Shown here in pieces: positions 1-5,244 of a DNA stretch of 5,269 nt (positions are counted from its first letter, which is position 1; each line of letters begins with the position of its first letter). The stretch is from an uncultured Porphyromonas sp. GTDB lineage: Bacteria > Bacteroidota > Bacteroidia > Bacteroidales > Porphyromonadaceae. Under the pieces are notes generated by a model that saw only the letters and a list, made by a program, of their open reading frames with translations, had not been told where the DNA came from and searched no databases. The stretch spans positions 1 through 5,269 of the forward strand of contig URDQ01000092.1 in NCBI GenBank assembly GCA_900546675.1. The letters are read 5' to 3'. A program made the translations under genes and the position numbers.

Positions 1-26
1 GGTGCGATCCATTTTTTGTAGGTATG

Positions 27-51
27 AGTTGCATTTACTAATTGAATATAC
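27..51 (+). repeat. 25-nt dispersed repeat, left copy
   Basis: This stretch begins AGTTGCATTT and ends TTGAATATAC. It matches the reverse complement of 5220-5244 at 21 of 25 positions. It lies about 20 bp before the palindrome array, reading towards it. It could be the end of a small mobile element or a dispersed intergenic repeat. With AT-rich sequence and only two copies in view, chance similarity is not excluded. Confidence 0.4.
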
Positions 52-73
52 GAAGTGTTAGTTTTCCAAAAAC

Positions 74-304
74 TTTCCACCCTTGGAAATTCATTTTTCT
101 AGGGGAGGAAACTTTTATTTCCACCGTTGGAAAGACAATGTGCGGAGTTGTGGTCTACTCCTCACGTGGAGAATGCTAAATAGCTACGAAGGAAAAGAAA
201 ATTCTCCACGTAGGCGAGAAACATTTCCTCCGAAGTTTTATTTCGTCCCTACGTAGGAAATGTTTTATCTCCACGTGGGGATTTGGAAATTCCTACGTGG
301 GGAG
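74..304. repeat. Degenerate tandem array of ~22-bp palindromic units
   Basis: About ten to eleven short units recur at a nearly fixed step. Taking the first base of the core (ACGT or its variant), cores begin at 79, 101, 123, (about 144, very degenerate), 164, 186, 208, 230, 251, 273 and 295. Every step is 21-22 bp, except the two around the degenerate unit, which together span 41 bp. Most units are themselves palindromes. Examples are TTTCCACCCTTGGAAA (74-89), TTTCCACCGTTGGAAA (118-133), CTCCTCACGTGGAG (158-171), TTCTCCACGTAGGCGAGAA (202-220), CTACGTAG inside 241-260, ATCTCCACGTGGGGAT (267-282) and TTCCTACGTGGGGA (290-303). The arms change between units while the two sides of a unit stay complementary. 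Possible roles are an array of dimer-binding sites, the internal repeats of a miniature transposable element, or a structured transcript. The array may continue in decayed form to about 345 (dyad AGTCT/AGACT at 314-327; TTCCCTATGG at 334-343). Confidence 0.75.
219..265. repeat. 11-bp perfect inverted repeat inside the array
   Basis: AAACATTTCCT (219-229) is perfectly complementary to AGGAAATGTTT (255-265), with a 25-nt gap that carries CCGAAG and the palindrome CTACGTAG. It spans two units of the 22-bp array and is longer than any single-unit arm. It may form a long hairpin in RNA or single-stranded DNA, or reflect inversion of a unit. Confidence 0.6.
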
Positions 305-505
305 CCACTCAAGAGTCTACAGAGACTGCTAGCTTCCCTATGGTTAGTCACTTTTTCTGGCGCTACATTTTTTTAGGAACCTCTGCAACAATTCTCTCTC
401 ATGCTCGTCTATCATATAGTAGCGCCTACACTGCCTATGACGGTGGTGTCATGGCTCTATCTGAAATAGTTGTAGACTAATTATTTATCAACCCGATATT
501 CTTAT
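305..505. other. Non-coding stretch upstream of the DUF4252-like gene
   Basis: No convincing gene is seen. A TTG-initiated frame (283-480) exists, but it begins inside the palindrome array and its product resembles nothing I recognise. The best promoter-like box is TACATTTT at 364-371, seven of eight positions of TAnnTTTG, without a clear -33 partner. It would leave an untranslated leader of roughly 130 nt. The last 25 bases before the ATG are AT-rich and contain no Shine-Dalgarno sequence. Confidence 0.4.
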
Positions 506-1078
506 ATGAAACGAATCTCTTTACCCCTGTTGTCTAAACTGGTTGCTACGCTTCTGGTGCTGACCGTAACGCTAGGTGCTATGGCACAGACTAGCCCCTT
601 CAAGTATGTAGATGCCAAGGCACTACCCACGGCTGCGGATGGTGTGCAGGTCTTCTCCTTCAATGAAAATATGCTGGATATGATCCCTATGGAGAGTATC
701 ATGAAAATGATCAAGGAGGATAGTAACTCCTCTGTCATGGCTAGCGTTAAGACGCTCCTCAAGAAGCTGAAGTCTCTCGACGTATACCTCGCCTCAACGC
801 CAGAGACTATCGACAAGCTGCAGAAGGCTTTTGCCCCGATGCTAACGCCTGGACTACATCGCTCTATCAAGCCACTGCTTACGGTCAACCTATCAGAAGA
901 TAATCTCAAGGTGCAGATCGTCTCTCGTGAGTCTGGCATCTGGTGCTGGCGCAAGTGTCCAGAGCTACTCATCTCTGTCCTAGATGAAGATGAGTACTAT
1001 ATAGTCGGTCTGACGGGCGACTTTACTCCGAAGGACATCCAGAAGCTCGTCTCCTCAGCTTTTCCCTCAGACAAGTAA
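506..1078 (+). CDS. Exported DUF4252-like protein
   Basis: The 190-residue product has a typical signal peptide: K2-R3, a hydrophobic core at about residues 12-24 (LVATLLVLTVTLG), then A25-M-A27 followed by Q28, a classic signal peptidase I site. There is no lipobox cysteine, so the mature protein is probably periplasmic or exported. The body resembles the Bacteroidota DUF4252 family. It has a segment around residues 48-70 (VFSFNENMLDMIPM) leading into a helical region, a short 'lKSLDVYLAS' strand near 88-97, and the C-terminal signature ELLISVLDEDEYYIVGLTGDFTPKDIQKL at 153-181 (Gly-Asp followed by D-I-x-K-L). Family function is unknown. C147 and C151 lie in a W-C-W-R-K-C stretch and could form a disulfide or bind a metal; this is inference. 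The ATG at 506 is chosen because it directly precedes the signal peptide. No Shine-Dalgarno is visible, as is usual in this phylum. The gene stands alone on the plus strand and converges on the minus-strand block. Confidence 0.88.
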   Translation: MKRISLPLLSKLVATLLVLTVTLGAMAQTSPFKYVDAKALPTAADGVQVFSFNENMLDMIPMESIMKMIKEDSNSSVMASVKTLLKKLKSLDVYLASTPETIDKLQKAFAPMLTPGLHRSIKPLLTVNLSEDNLKVQIVSRESGIWCWRKCPELLISVLDEDEYYIVGLTGDFTPKDIQKLVSSAFPSDK

Positions 1079-1111
1079 CCCAATCGTAGCGGCTGAATCC
1101 GTTATATAAAG

Positions 1112-1147
1112 AGAGCTCCGCAAGTCCTCGAAGACTTACGGAGCTCT
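1112..1147. terminator. Hairpin between convergent genes, probably bidirectional terminator
   Basis: AGAGCTCCGCAAGTC (1112-1126) pairs with GACTTACGGAGCTCT (1133-1147) over 15 positions with a single C-A mismatch, around a 6-nt loop CTCGAA. It starts 33 bp after the DUF4252-like stop. On the minus strand the stem is followed by CTTTATATAA, a weak T-rich tract, so it may mainly end transcripts of the universal stress gene. On the plus strand the following bases are not T-rich. Confidence 0.75.
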
Positions 1148-1161
1148 TGCTGTTATCCTGG

Positions 1162-1209
1162 ATTCCGTAGATAGGGTCGCCCGATGAGATGAGTGGCGAT
1201 TTACGGAAT
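1162..1209. terminator. Second intergenic hairpin, candidate plus-strand terminator
   Basis: ATTCCGTAGA (1162-1171) pairs with TTTACGGAAT (1200-1209), including one G-U pair. A 5-nt bulge separates it from an inner stem TCGCC (1177-1181) / GGCGA (1195-1199) with a 13-nt loop. On the plus strand it is followed, about 10 bp later, by the pyrimidine-rich run TCTATCTCTTTCTTTTG (1220-1236). With the hairpin at 1112-1147 it fills most of the gap between the convergent genes. A structured RNA is the alternative reading. Confidence 0.5.
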
Positions 1210-1248
1210 AGAGGTGTTATCTATCTCTTTCTTTTGACTGGAGCCACT

Positions 1249-2433
1249 CTATTGTGAAGAGTTGCTGTGCATCACGAGGATAGGCGTCCCTGCGTGAAAG
1301 AGCATACGTCGTGCCATCGTCGGGTTAAAGAGCTTAGCGAGTACACGGCGCTTGTAGGTATTGACTACAATCAGCTCGACTTGATGCTCTGCGACGAAGT
1401 CTTCTAGAGCCGCATAGAGTTCTCCCTCGCTGAGTTTGGTCCACTCGATGTGTGCATTGGGGTACTGCTGCTTATTGTACTCCTGTATAGCTTGTAGCTG
1501 TACGTCTCCCCACTTGCCCTCAGAGCGTGACACATTAAAGAGTCTATACTCAGGCTCTAGGGGTGCCATCAGGTGCATCATCTGATTAAAGAGTACCAAG
1601 TCTCTCTGGTCGAAGCTGGTCGCTACTCCTACATGCTTGACCTGCATAAGATCGTCTATGGCTACTCGCTCAGGTACGACTAGTACGGGAGCTTGTGCCC
1701 GATCAATGATTTCGGCGGCGACACTACCGATGATGTAGTCACTATCTTCGGTCTTGCCTCGTGTACCCATGATGATGATTGCTGGAAGATTGCGCTTAGC
1801 GTAGCGTAGTATCTCATCTGCAGGGATACCGTCACGGATGGTGGTGCGGTAGGTGACCTCTGGGAGAGAGCCTTCAGCCATCTTAGCGTCGATCTCCTTG
1901 GTTAGCTCGGTCATCTGCTGCTCAGCTCTTTTGGCCTCTTGGAGAGAAGCTGCTTGAATCTGTGGTAAGAGTGCCGTAAAGTCACCATAGGGGAAGTTCA
2001 TCTGTGGTACTGTACCCGTGTATACGTGCATAAGCAGTACGTGTAGCTGTCGGCGTGCTGCAAAGTTGAAGCCTAGCTTGACAATCTTGTCCGTATAGAT
2101 GCTGAAGTCGACAGGTATGAGGACATAGCCCCTATAGGCAGCGACGTGAGCTGAGTCTGGCGATTCGTTGGCTAGCTCAGTCTTTTCCTGTAGGTCATCG
2201 TATGCTTCGTCTAGATCCCACTTGAGATCCTCTATGTAGGCGAGTGCACGAGGCAGGTCACGCTCTGCTATGCGTACACGTACCCCCGTAGAGAAGATAG
2301 GCTGTACAGTATTTACATTGTGTAGTGTAGCTGGTATCCCTTGGCTTTGTAACAGGCTCTGGAGTATCTGCGCCTTTTCGTAGGTGTGTATAGCTACAGT
2401 CACCAGCTTGGACTGGTCTTTGTCTTGTGGCAT
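1249..2433 (-). CDS. DUF2007-like domain fused to tandem universal stress (UspA) domains
   Basis: The 394-residue protein is predicted to be cytoplasmic, with no signal peptide or membrane helix. Residues 8-70 resemble the DUF2007 'putative signal transducing protein' domain: they start LVTVAIHTYEKAQILQSLL, contain 'GIPATLHN', and end with a V-R-V-x-I / D-L-x-x-A-x-x-Y pattern. An acidic linker (71-98) follows. The first Usp domain spans about 101-254. It begins VLIPVDFS (104-111) and carries a complete ATP-binding motif G-2x-G-9x-G-S at G223, G226, G236 and S237, ending APVLVVPE. The second domain spans about 263-389. It ends TPILVMH and has lost that motif: the equivalent stretch reads NTYKRRVLAKLFNP (358-371), so it is probably non-binding and structural. 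By family knowledge, tandem Usp proteins help cells tolerate stress or growth arrest, and ATP-binding types may sense nucleotide levels. The precise role here is unknown. The ATG at 2433 gives the full N-terminal domain; no Shine-Dalgarno is seen. Confidence 0.93.
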   Translation of the reverse strand: MPQDKDQSKLVTVAIHTYEKAQILQSLLQSQGIPATLHNVNTVQPIFSTGVRVRIAERDLPRALAYIEDLKWDLDEAYDDLQEKTELANESPDSAHVAAYRGYVLIPVDFSIYTDKIVKLGFNFAARRQLHVLLMHVYTGTVPQMNFPYGDFTALLPQIQAASLQEAKRAEQQMTELTKEIDAKMAEGSLPEVTYRTTIRDGIPADEILRYAKRNLPAIIIMGTRGKTEDSDYIIGSVAAEIIDRAQAPVLVVPERVAIDDLMQVKHVGVATSFDQRDLVLFNQMMHLMAPLEPEYRLFNVSRSEGKWGDVQLQAIQEYNKQQYPNAHIEWTKLSEGELYAALEDFVAEHQVELIVVNTYKRRVLAKLFNPTMARRMLFHAGTPILVMHSNSSQ

Positions 2434-2464
2434 AAGTGTGGTGATAATGGTGATGGATATGAGG

Positions 2465-2490
2465 GGATTGTCGATACGTCACGACAATCC
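2465..2490. promoter_or_regulatory. Perfect 9-bp inverted repeat upstream of the stress protein gene
   Basis: GGATTGTCG (2465-2473) is perfectly complementary to CGACAATCC (2482-2490), with an 8-nt centre ATACGTCA. It lies about 31 bp before the start codon of the minus-strand universal stress gene. Neither strand shows a T-tract after it, so an operator or a leader hairpin is more likely than a terminator. A smaller dyad, CTATGA/TCATAG (2490-2506), abuts it. Confidence 0.5.
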
Positions 2491-2509
2491 TATGATAAGG
2501 TCATAGAGG

Positions 2510-2543
2510 AGCAGTCAGTGACTAGTAGAGGTCACTGACTGCT
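2510..2543 (-). terminator. Strong hairpin terminator after the small DNA-binding gene
   Basis: AGCAGTCAGTGAC (2510-2522) and GTCACTGACTGCT (2531-2543) form a perfect 13-bp stem around the 8-nt loop TAGTAGAG. It begins 13 bp past the stop of the 86-residue gene, in the right place to end that transcript. The T-tract (CTTTTCTCTT, 2549-2558) is on the plus-strand side, and the minus-strand side reads only CCTCTATG. It may therefore work as a bidirectional or T-tract-poor terminator. Confidence 0.7.
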
Positions 2544-2556
2544 GACTGCTTTTCTC

Positions 2557-2817
2557 TTAGAGGACAGGCTCCTCTCCTATGATGACACGTGCCTGATTGA
2601 GGATGGTGTTGTCATCGATGACTACGACTCCACCGTCGGGACCTGCCTCGATGTGTACTCCAGCGCCACGTCCCTCCTCGTAGTTGGCTCCTCCGAAGTA
2701 GTTTCTGACAGTGTCTACGCGGAGTCCTAGTTGCTCTGCGATCTTGTGCATAGAGCCATCGGGTAGGCTATCCTTGATGCGACGCAGTTCGTTGAATGAG
2801 ATTGTTTCCTTTGCCAT
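2557..2817 (-). CDS. Small helix-turn-helix DNA-binding protein
   Basis: The 86-residue product has a helical N-terminal half. Residues 8-17 (FNELRRIKDS) form a first helix, and residues 22-43 (SMHKIAEQLGLRVDTVRNYFGG) read as a helix-turn-helix, with IAEQLGL as the positioning helix and VDTVRNYF as the likely recognition helix. A short basic and glycine-rich turn follows, then the conserved-looking tail GPDGGVVVIDDNTIL (59-73). I recognise this architecture as a widespread small Bacteroidota DNA-binding protein of unassigned regulon. It could be a transcription regulator or a nucleoid-associated protein. The ATG at 2817 gives the usual length, and the MAKETISF start looks canonical. It sits 95 bp downstream of the GH92-like gene on the same strand and is followed by a strong hairpin. 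I saw no clear TAnnTTTG box upstream, so part of its expression may come from read-through. Confidence 0.9.
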   Translation of the reverse strand: MAKETISFNELRRIKDSLPDGSMHKIAEQLGLRVDTVRNYFGGANYEEGRGAGVHIEAGPDGGVVVIDDNTILNQARVIIGEEPVL

Positions 2818-2912
2818 AACTGTATGTACTTAGTGATTTGTATGAGTTTCTTTAATCCGCTACTAACTTACAACATTTTCGCTAAACGTGCAAGTGCTAC
2901 GAGGAGAAAGTA

Positions 2913-4859
2913 TCAATCGTCTGCATCGGAGAGGAACATAGAGATGGTTCCTCCGCTGGCTATTTGGCTATGTTTGACCCAATAGACGGTATGAGGTCGC
3001 CCTCCGAGGGTCAGGTCAGAGATATACTTATTGACTTGAGAGGCACCTTGCGCTTTAATCGAGAGATGGCGTCCGCCTCCCATATCGATATTGATCTCGT
3101 TGAAGGAAGGCGCAACGATTGAGTATCCGTTGATGCCAGGAGCCACAGGATACAGTCCCATCATAGCAAAGACAAGTGATGCGCTGAGAGAGCCGTAGTC
3201 GTCAGGACCTGGATAGCCGAAAGAGCCTACCCCAAAGAAGTAGTCGATGGTGTGGCGTACGAACTTCTGCGCATCGTGTGGACGACCCATTAGGTTGTAG
3301 GTAAAGAGAAAAGCGAAGAGGTCGGGGTCTACATTGAGTGAGTGTAGCGAACTGCTGAAGAGACTGTCTATATTGATCTGCCCCTTAGGCAGTAGCACAG
3401 GAGTAGCATCGCTGGGATGCTCTAGTATCGATGCGACCTGCTGTGCAGACAGCCTGCCTGGTGATGGGTGATAGGTGTCGCTGAGCTCTGCGTACTCTCT
3501 CGCTAGGGCGGTGTAGCCGATGCTATTAGCGAGCTGTGAGAGACACCAGAGCTTGTAGCCCGATCGTCGCTCAGGCTCGGCGTCGATGGCGATGCGCAGC
3601 ACCTCAAAGGCTTGCTTGATGTCTTGGTCGAGGAGTCCCTTGGCGAGTGCATCGGTCAGTAAGAAGAGGAGCGGCGACTCCTCTGTGTAGACGACACTGC
3701 CTAGGTCGAGGGTCTCTAGGAGTCGTCCTCCTGAGTCACGTATAGCACGTAGATACGACACGATGATCTCCTCCATCATATCAGGCGTGTGGAGCATCAG
3801 TAGGGGATAATTGGTCTCGTGGGTATAGCTCAGGTCATCTTGGCTGTACTGCGTGATCCCCTCATCGCTATGTACCGAGTCATCGATAGGGGAGTAGTAC
3901 TGCCCATCTTCGGAGATGCTGACGGGCCATAGGTGTGAGCGGTATAGGGCTGTGTAAAACTTACGCATATTGACCTCTGTACCGCCTGAGACCTCCACTC
4001 GGCGCAGGGTCTTCTGCCACTCGTTGCGTGCTGCTTTGACCAGTGGCGAGTATTCGAAGCTTTGGATCTGTGTGGTTAAGTTGCGCTTGGCTTGCTCGCA
4101 ACTGATGAGAGATATGGCATACTTGGCAACGATCCGCTTGTTGGGCTTCTGCAGTTGTAAGGTGAGGCACTCATAGGTAGTGTCGCTGGGGGATATGCTA
4201 CTCGTCATCTGCTCTATATTCGTATTGAGCTGTAGGTAGAGGTAAATGCGTGTCGGTGTGGTACCTCCATAGGCGACCTCAGCAACGATAGCATCGTCGG
4301 CCACTTGCTCCCACGTAGTCGAGTCACGGCGGTCTATATATAAGGAGAGCTGGTGCGTGTCACTGCCATTGTAGTCTCGTGAGGAGAGATCGTATAGACC
4401 ACTCATAGAGGTGAGCGAAAAGTCCACATTGACCTGTAGCTCATCGAGGTAAAGGTGATAGCTGTATGGGGTAATCTCCTGAAAGTCGAAACTCAGTCTC
4501 CCCGAGGGGTCTTGATTACTATGACTACTCTCGGGGATTAGGTAGAAGAGTGGACGACCATCGATGTCAGGTGTGTAGAGTGGTAGCCCCTTGATGCGAG
4601 CTGATCGCAAGCTCTCCTTGAATGGGATGATGCGCAGTAGGCTGTGAGGAAGCTGTACGATGGGAAATATCTCCTCGCTATGCTCGGCATCCCACGTCCC
4701 CTGATGCACATCGACGTAGTCTACGAGGAGGGGGGCGGAGCTAAAGACGCTCTTTCGGACTTTACTACAACCCGTGCTGAGAAGTAGCGGGAGCAAGAGT
4801 AATGTGGTCAGGAGCGTGTACTTGCTAGTATGAAAGAGGTAAGAGGGTCTTTGCTTCAT
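2913..4859 (-). CDS. Divergent GH92-like (alpha-mannosidase family) lipoprotein
   Basis: The 648-residue product starts with a lipoprotein signal: K12-free hydrophobic stretch TLLTTLLLLPLLLSTG and lipobox L27-S-T-G30-C31. The mature protein should be membrane-anchored, at the periplasm or cell surface. The body resembles glycoside hydrolase family 92, calcium-dependent exo-alpha-mannosidases that trim N-glycans and other mannosides. Recognisable pieces are Y134-HLYLDELQVNVDFSLTS (galactose-mutarotase-like N-domain), AISLISCEQAKRNL (248-261), FYTALYRSHLWP (301-312), HETNYPLLMLHTP (347-359) and the C-terminal signature GPDDYGSLSA (551-560) followed by GLYPVAPG. D553-D554 keep the acidic pair. 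It is odd for the family in several ways. It is about 100 residues short. The G-F-S-H-T-H-L-S-G-type segment is gone, and the Y-x-E-G-N-x-W segment is missing. The G-N-E-P-S catalytic-acid motif reads N509-V-D511-P, and the S-A-W tryptophan is S561. It may be a new subfamily with altered activity or a glycan-binding pseudoenzyme. Its ATG overlaps the DUF721 stop (ATGA), so translation is probably coupled. Confidence 0.85.
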   Translation of the reverse strand: MKQRPSYLFHTSKYTLLTTLLLLPLLLSTGCSKVRKSVFSSAPLLVDYVDVHQGTWDAEHSEEIFPIVQLPHSLLRIIPFKESLRSARIKGLPLYTPDIDGRPLFYLIPESSHSNQDPSGRLSFDFQEITPYSYHLYLDELQVNVDFSLTSMSGLYDLSSRDYNGSDTHQLSLYIDRRDSTTWEQVADDAIVAEVAYGGTTPTRIYLYLQLNTNIEQMTSSISPSDTTYECLTLQLQKPNKRIVAKYAISLISCEQAKRNLTTQIQSFEYSPLVKAARNEWQKTLRRVEVSGGTEVNMRKFYTALYRSHLWPVSISEDGQYYSPIDDSVHSDEGITQYSQDDLSYTHETNYPLLMLHTPDMMEEIIVSYLRAIRDSGGRLLETLDLGSVVYTEESPLLFLLTDALAKGLLDQDIKQAFEVLRIAIDAEPERRSGYKLWCLSQLANSIGYTALAREYAELSDTYHPSPGRLSAQQVASILEHPSDATPVLLPKGQINIDSLFSSSLHSLNVDPDLFAFLFTYNLMGRPHDAQKFVRHTIDYFFGVGSFGYPGPDDYGSLSASLVFAMMGLYPVAPGINGYSIVAPSFNEINIDMGGGRHLSIKAQGASQVNKYISDLTLGGRPHTVYWVKHSQIASGGTISMFLSDADD

Positions 4860-5146
4860 CGGATTATAATTTCGTCTATAAGGTCGTACTGTAGGTGTGC
4901 ATTGATCTGCTCTATGAGCTGCTGCTGTGTGAGCCGTATCTCTTGTCGCAAGCTAGCCGAGGTGATGCGCATCTGCAGTGTATGGTCTGCGATCGATAGC
5001 TCACGTATCTGTCGTCTGAGCGGGTAGAAGCGTGTGCGCAGGTATTGGAGTGCCTGGAGCTCGAGGAGACCTTGGTCTACCTCTGGGCTCTCGGAGAGCC
5101 AGTCTGATATGATTGCCCCTAGAGGCTTAGGGTCTTTGCGCTGCAT
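4856..5146 (-). CDS. DUF721 (DciA-like) domain protein
   Basis: The 96-residue protein matches the small Bacteroidota DUF721 type in length and pattern. It has an R-K-x-P-K-P-L-G-x-x-I-x-x-W-L start (residues 3-17), a central hydrophobic strand HTLQMRITSASLRQEI (55-70), and a C-terminal helix-strand QQLIEQINAHL...LIDEIIIR (76-96). No signal peptide or membrane segment is present, so it is predicted to be cytoplasmic. DUF721 includes DciA, the helicase loader-type protein of many bacteria. In Bacteroidota the family is usually assumed to act in DNA replication or nucleic-acid handling, but that is not shown here. The family's usual central W-x-x-V-V-G stretch is not evident; the corresponding region reads LQYLRTRFYPLRRQI. 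The ATG at 5146 gives a family-typical N-terminus. A good -7 box lies 26 bp upstream, so this is the first gene of the transcript. Its last codon overlaps the GH92-like start. Confidence 0.88.
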   Translation of the reverse strand: MQRKDPKPLGAIISDWLSESPEVDQGLLELQALQYLRTRFYPLRRQIRELSIADHTLQMRITSASLRQEIRLTQQQLIEQINAHLQYDLIDEIIIR

Positions 5147-5172
5147 GTGAGTTGTCTATCGTTTGTTAAGTG

Positions 5173-5180
5173 CAAATATA
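5173..5180 (-). promoter_or_regulatory. Bacteroidota-type -7 promoter box for the DUF721-GH92 operon
   Basis: On the minus strand this reads TATATTTG, a full match to the Bacteroidota sigma-ABfr consensus TAnnTTTG. It is 26 bp upstream of the DUF721 ATG, which would give a short leader of about 20 nt. No clear -33 TTTG is seen at the usual 19-bp spacing, though the upstream region is T-rich on this strand. Confidence 0.65.
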
Positions 5181-5219
5181 AGAAGAAAGATAGACTTTAG
5201 AGGTTAGAAATAAGAGAGT

Positions 5220-5244
5220 GTAGATTCAACTATCAAATGCAACT
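5220..5244 (-). repeat. 25-nt dispersed repeat, right copy
   Basis: Read on the minus strand, this begins AGTTGCATTT and ends TTGAATCTAC, matching 27-51 at 21 of 25 positions in inverted orientation. It lies about 40 bp upstream of the DUF721 -7 box and reads towards it. It contains part of a small ATTCA/TGAAT dyad (5224-5248). It may be a dispersed repeat, a mobile-element end or an upstream regulatory site. Confidence 0.4.

Noticed and set aside
74..304. CRISPR array
   Set aside because: Units repeat every 22 bp with no distinct spacers and strong divergence between units, unlike conserved 28-47 bp repeats with unique spacers.
74..304. Iteron-type plasmid replication origin
   Set aside because: The period would fit, but no replication initiator gene is present and the neighbours are ordinary chromosomal genes.
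283..480. TTG-initiated open frame of 65 codons
   Set aside because: It starts inside the palindromic array, uses a rare start, has no ribosome-binding site and its product resembles no family I know. It is more likely chance.
502..972. 156-codon minus-strand frame opposite the DUF4252-like gene
   Set aside because: It is a shadow of the real gene; the plus-strand frame has a signal peptide and family signature, while this one has a low-complexity Ser/Leu-rich product.
2258..2482. 74-codon minus-strand frame across the start of the stress gene
   Set aside because: It overlaps the N-terminal coding part of a well-supported gene in another frame, and its His/Tyr/Thr-rich product looks like out-of-frame translation.
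2818..2912. Terminator or promoter between the GH92-like gene and the HTH gene
   Set aside because: I found no convincing hairpin with a T-tract and no good TAnnTTTG box in the minus-strand reading, so none is annotated.
3961..4176. Two short frames (one per strand) inside the GH92-like gene
   Set aside because: Both are fully embedded in a clear long gene and show no recognisable domain.
4830..5027. 65-codon plus-strand frame over the DUF721 gene
   Set aside because: It is antisense to DUF721 and rich in Cys, Ser and Arg, typical of a complementary-strand shadow.
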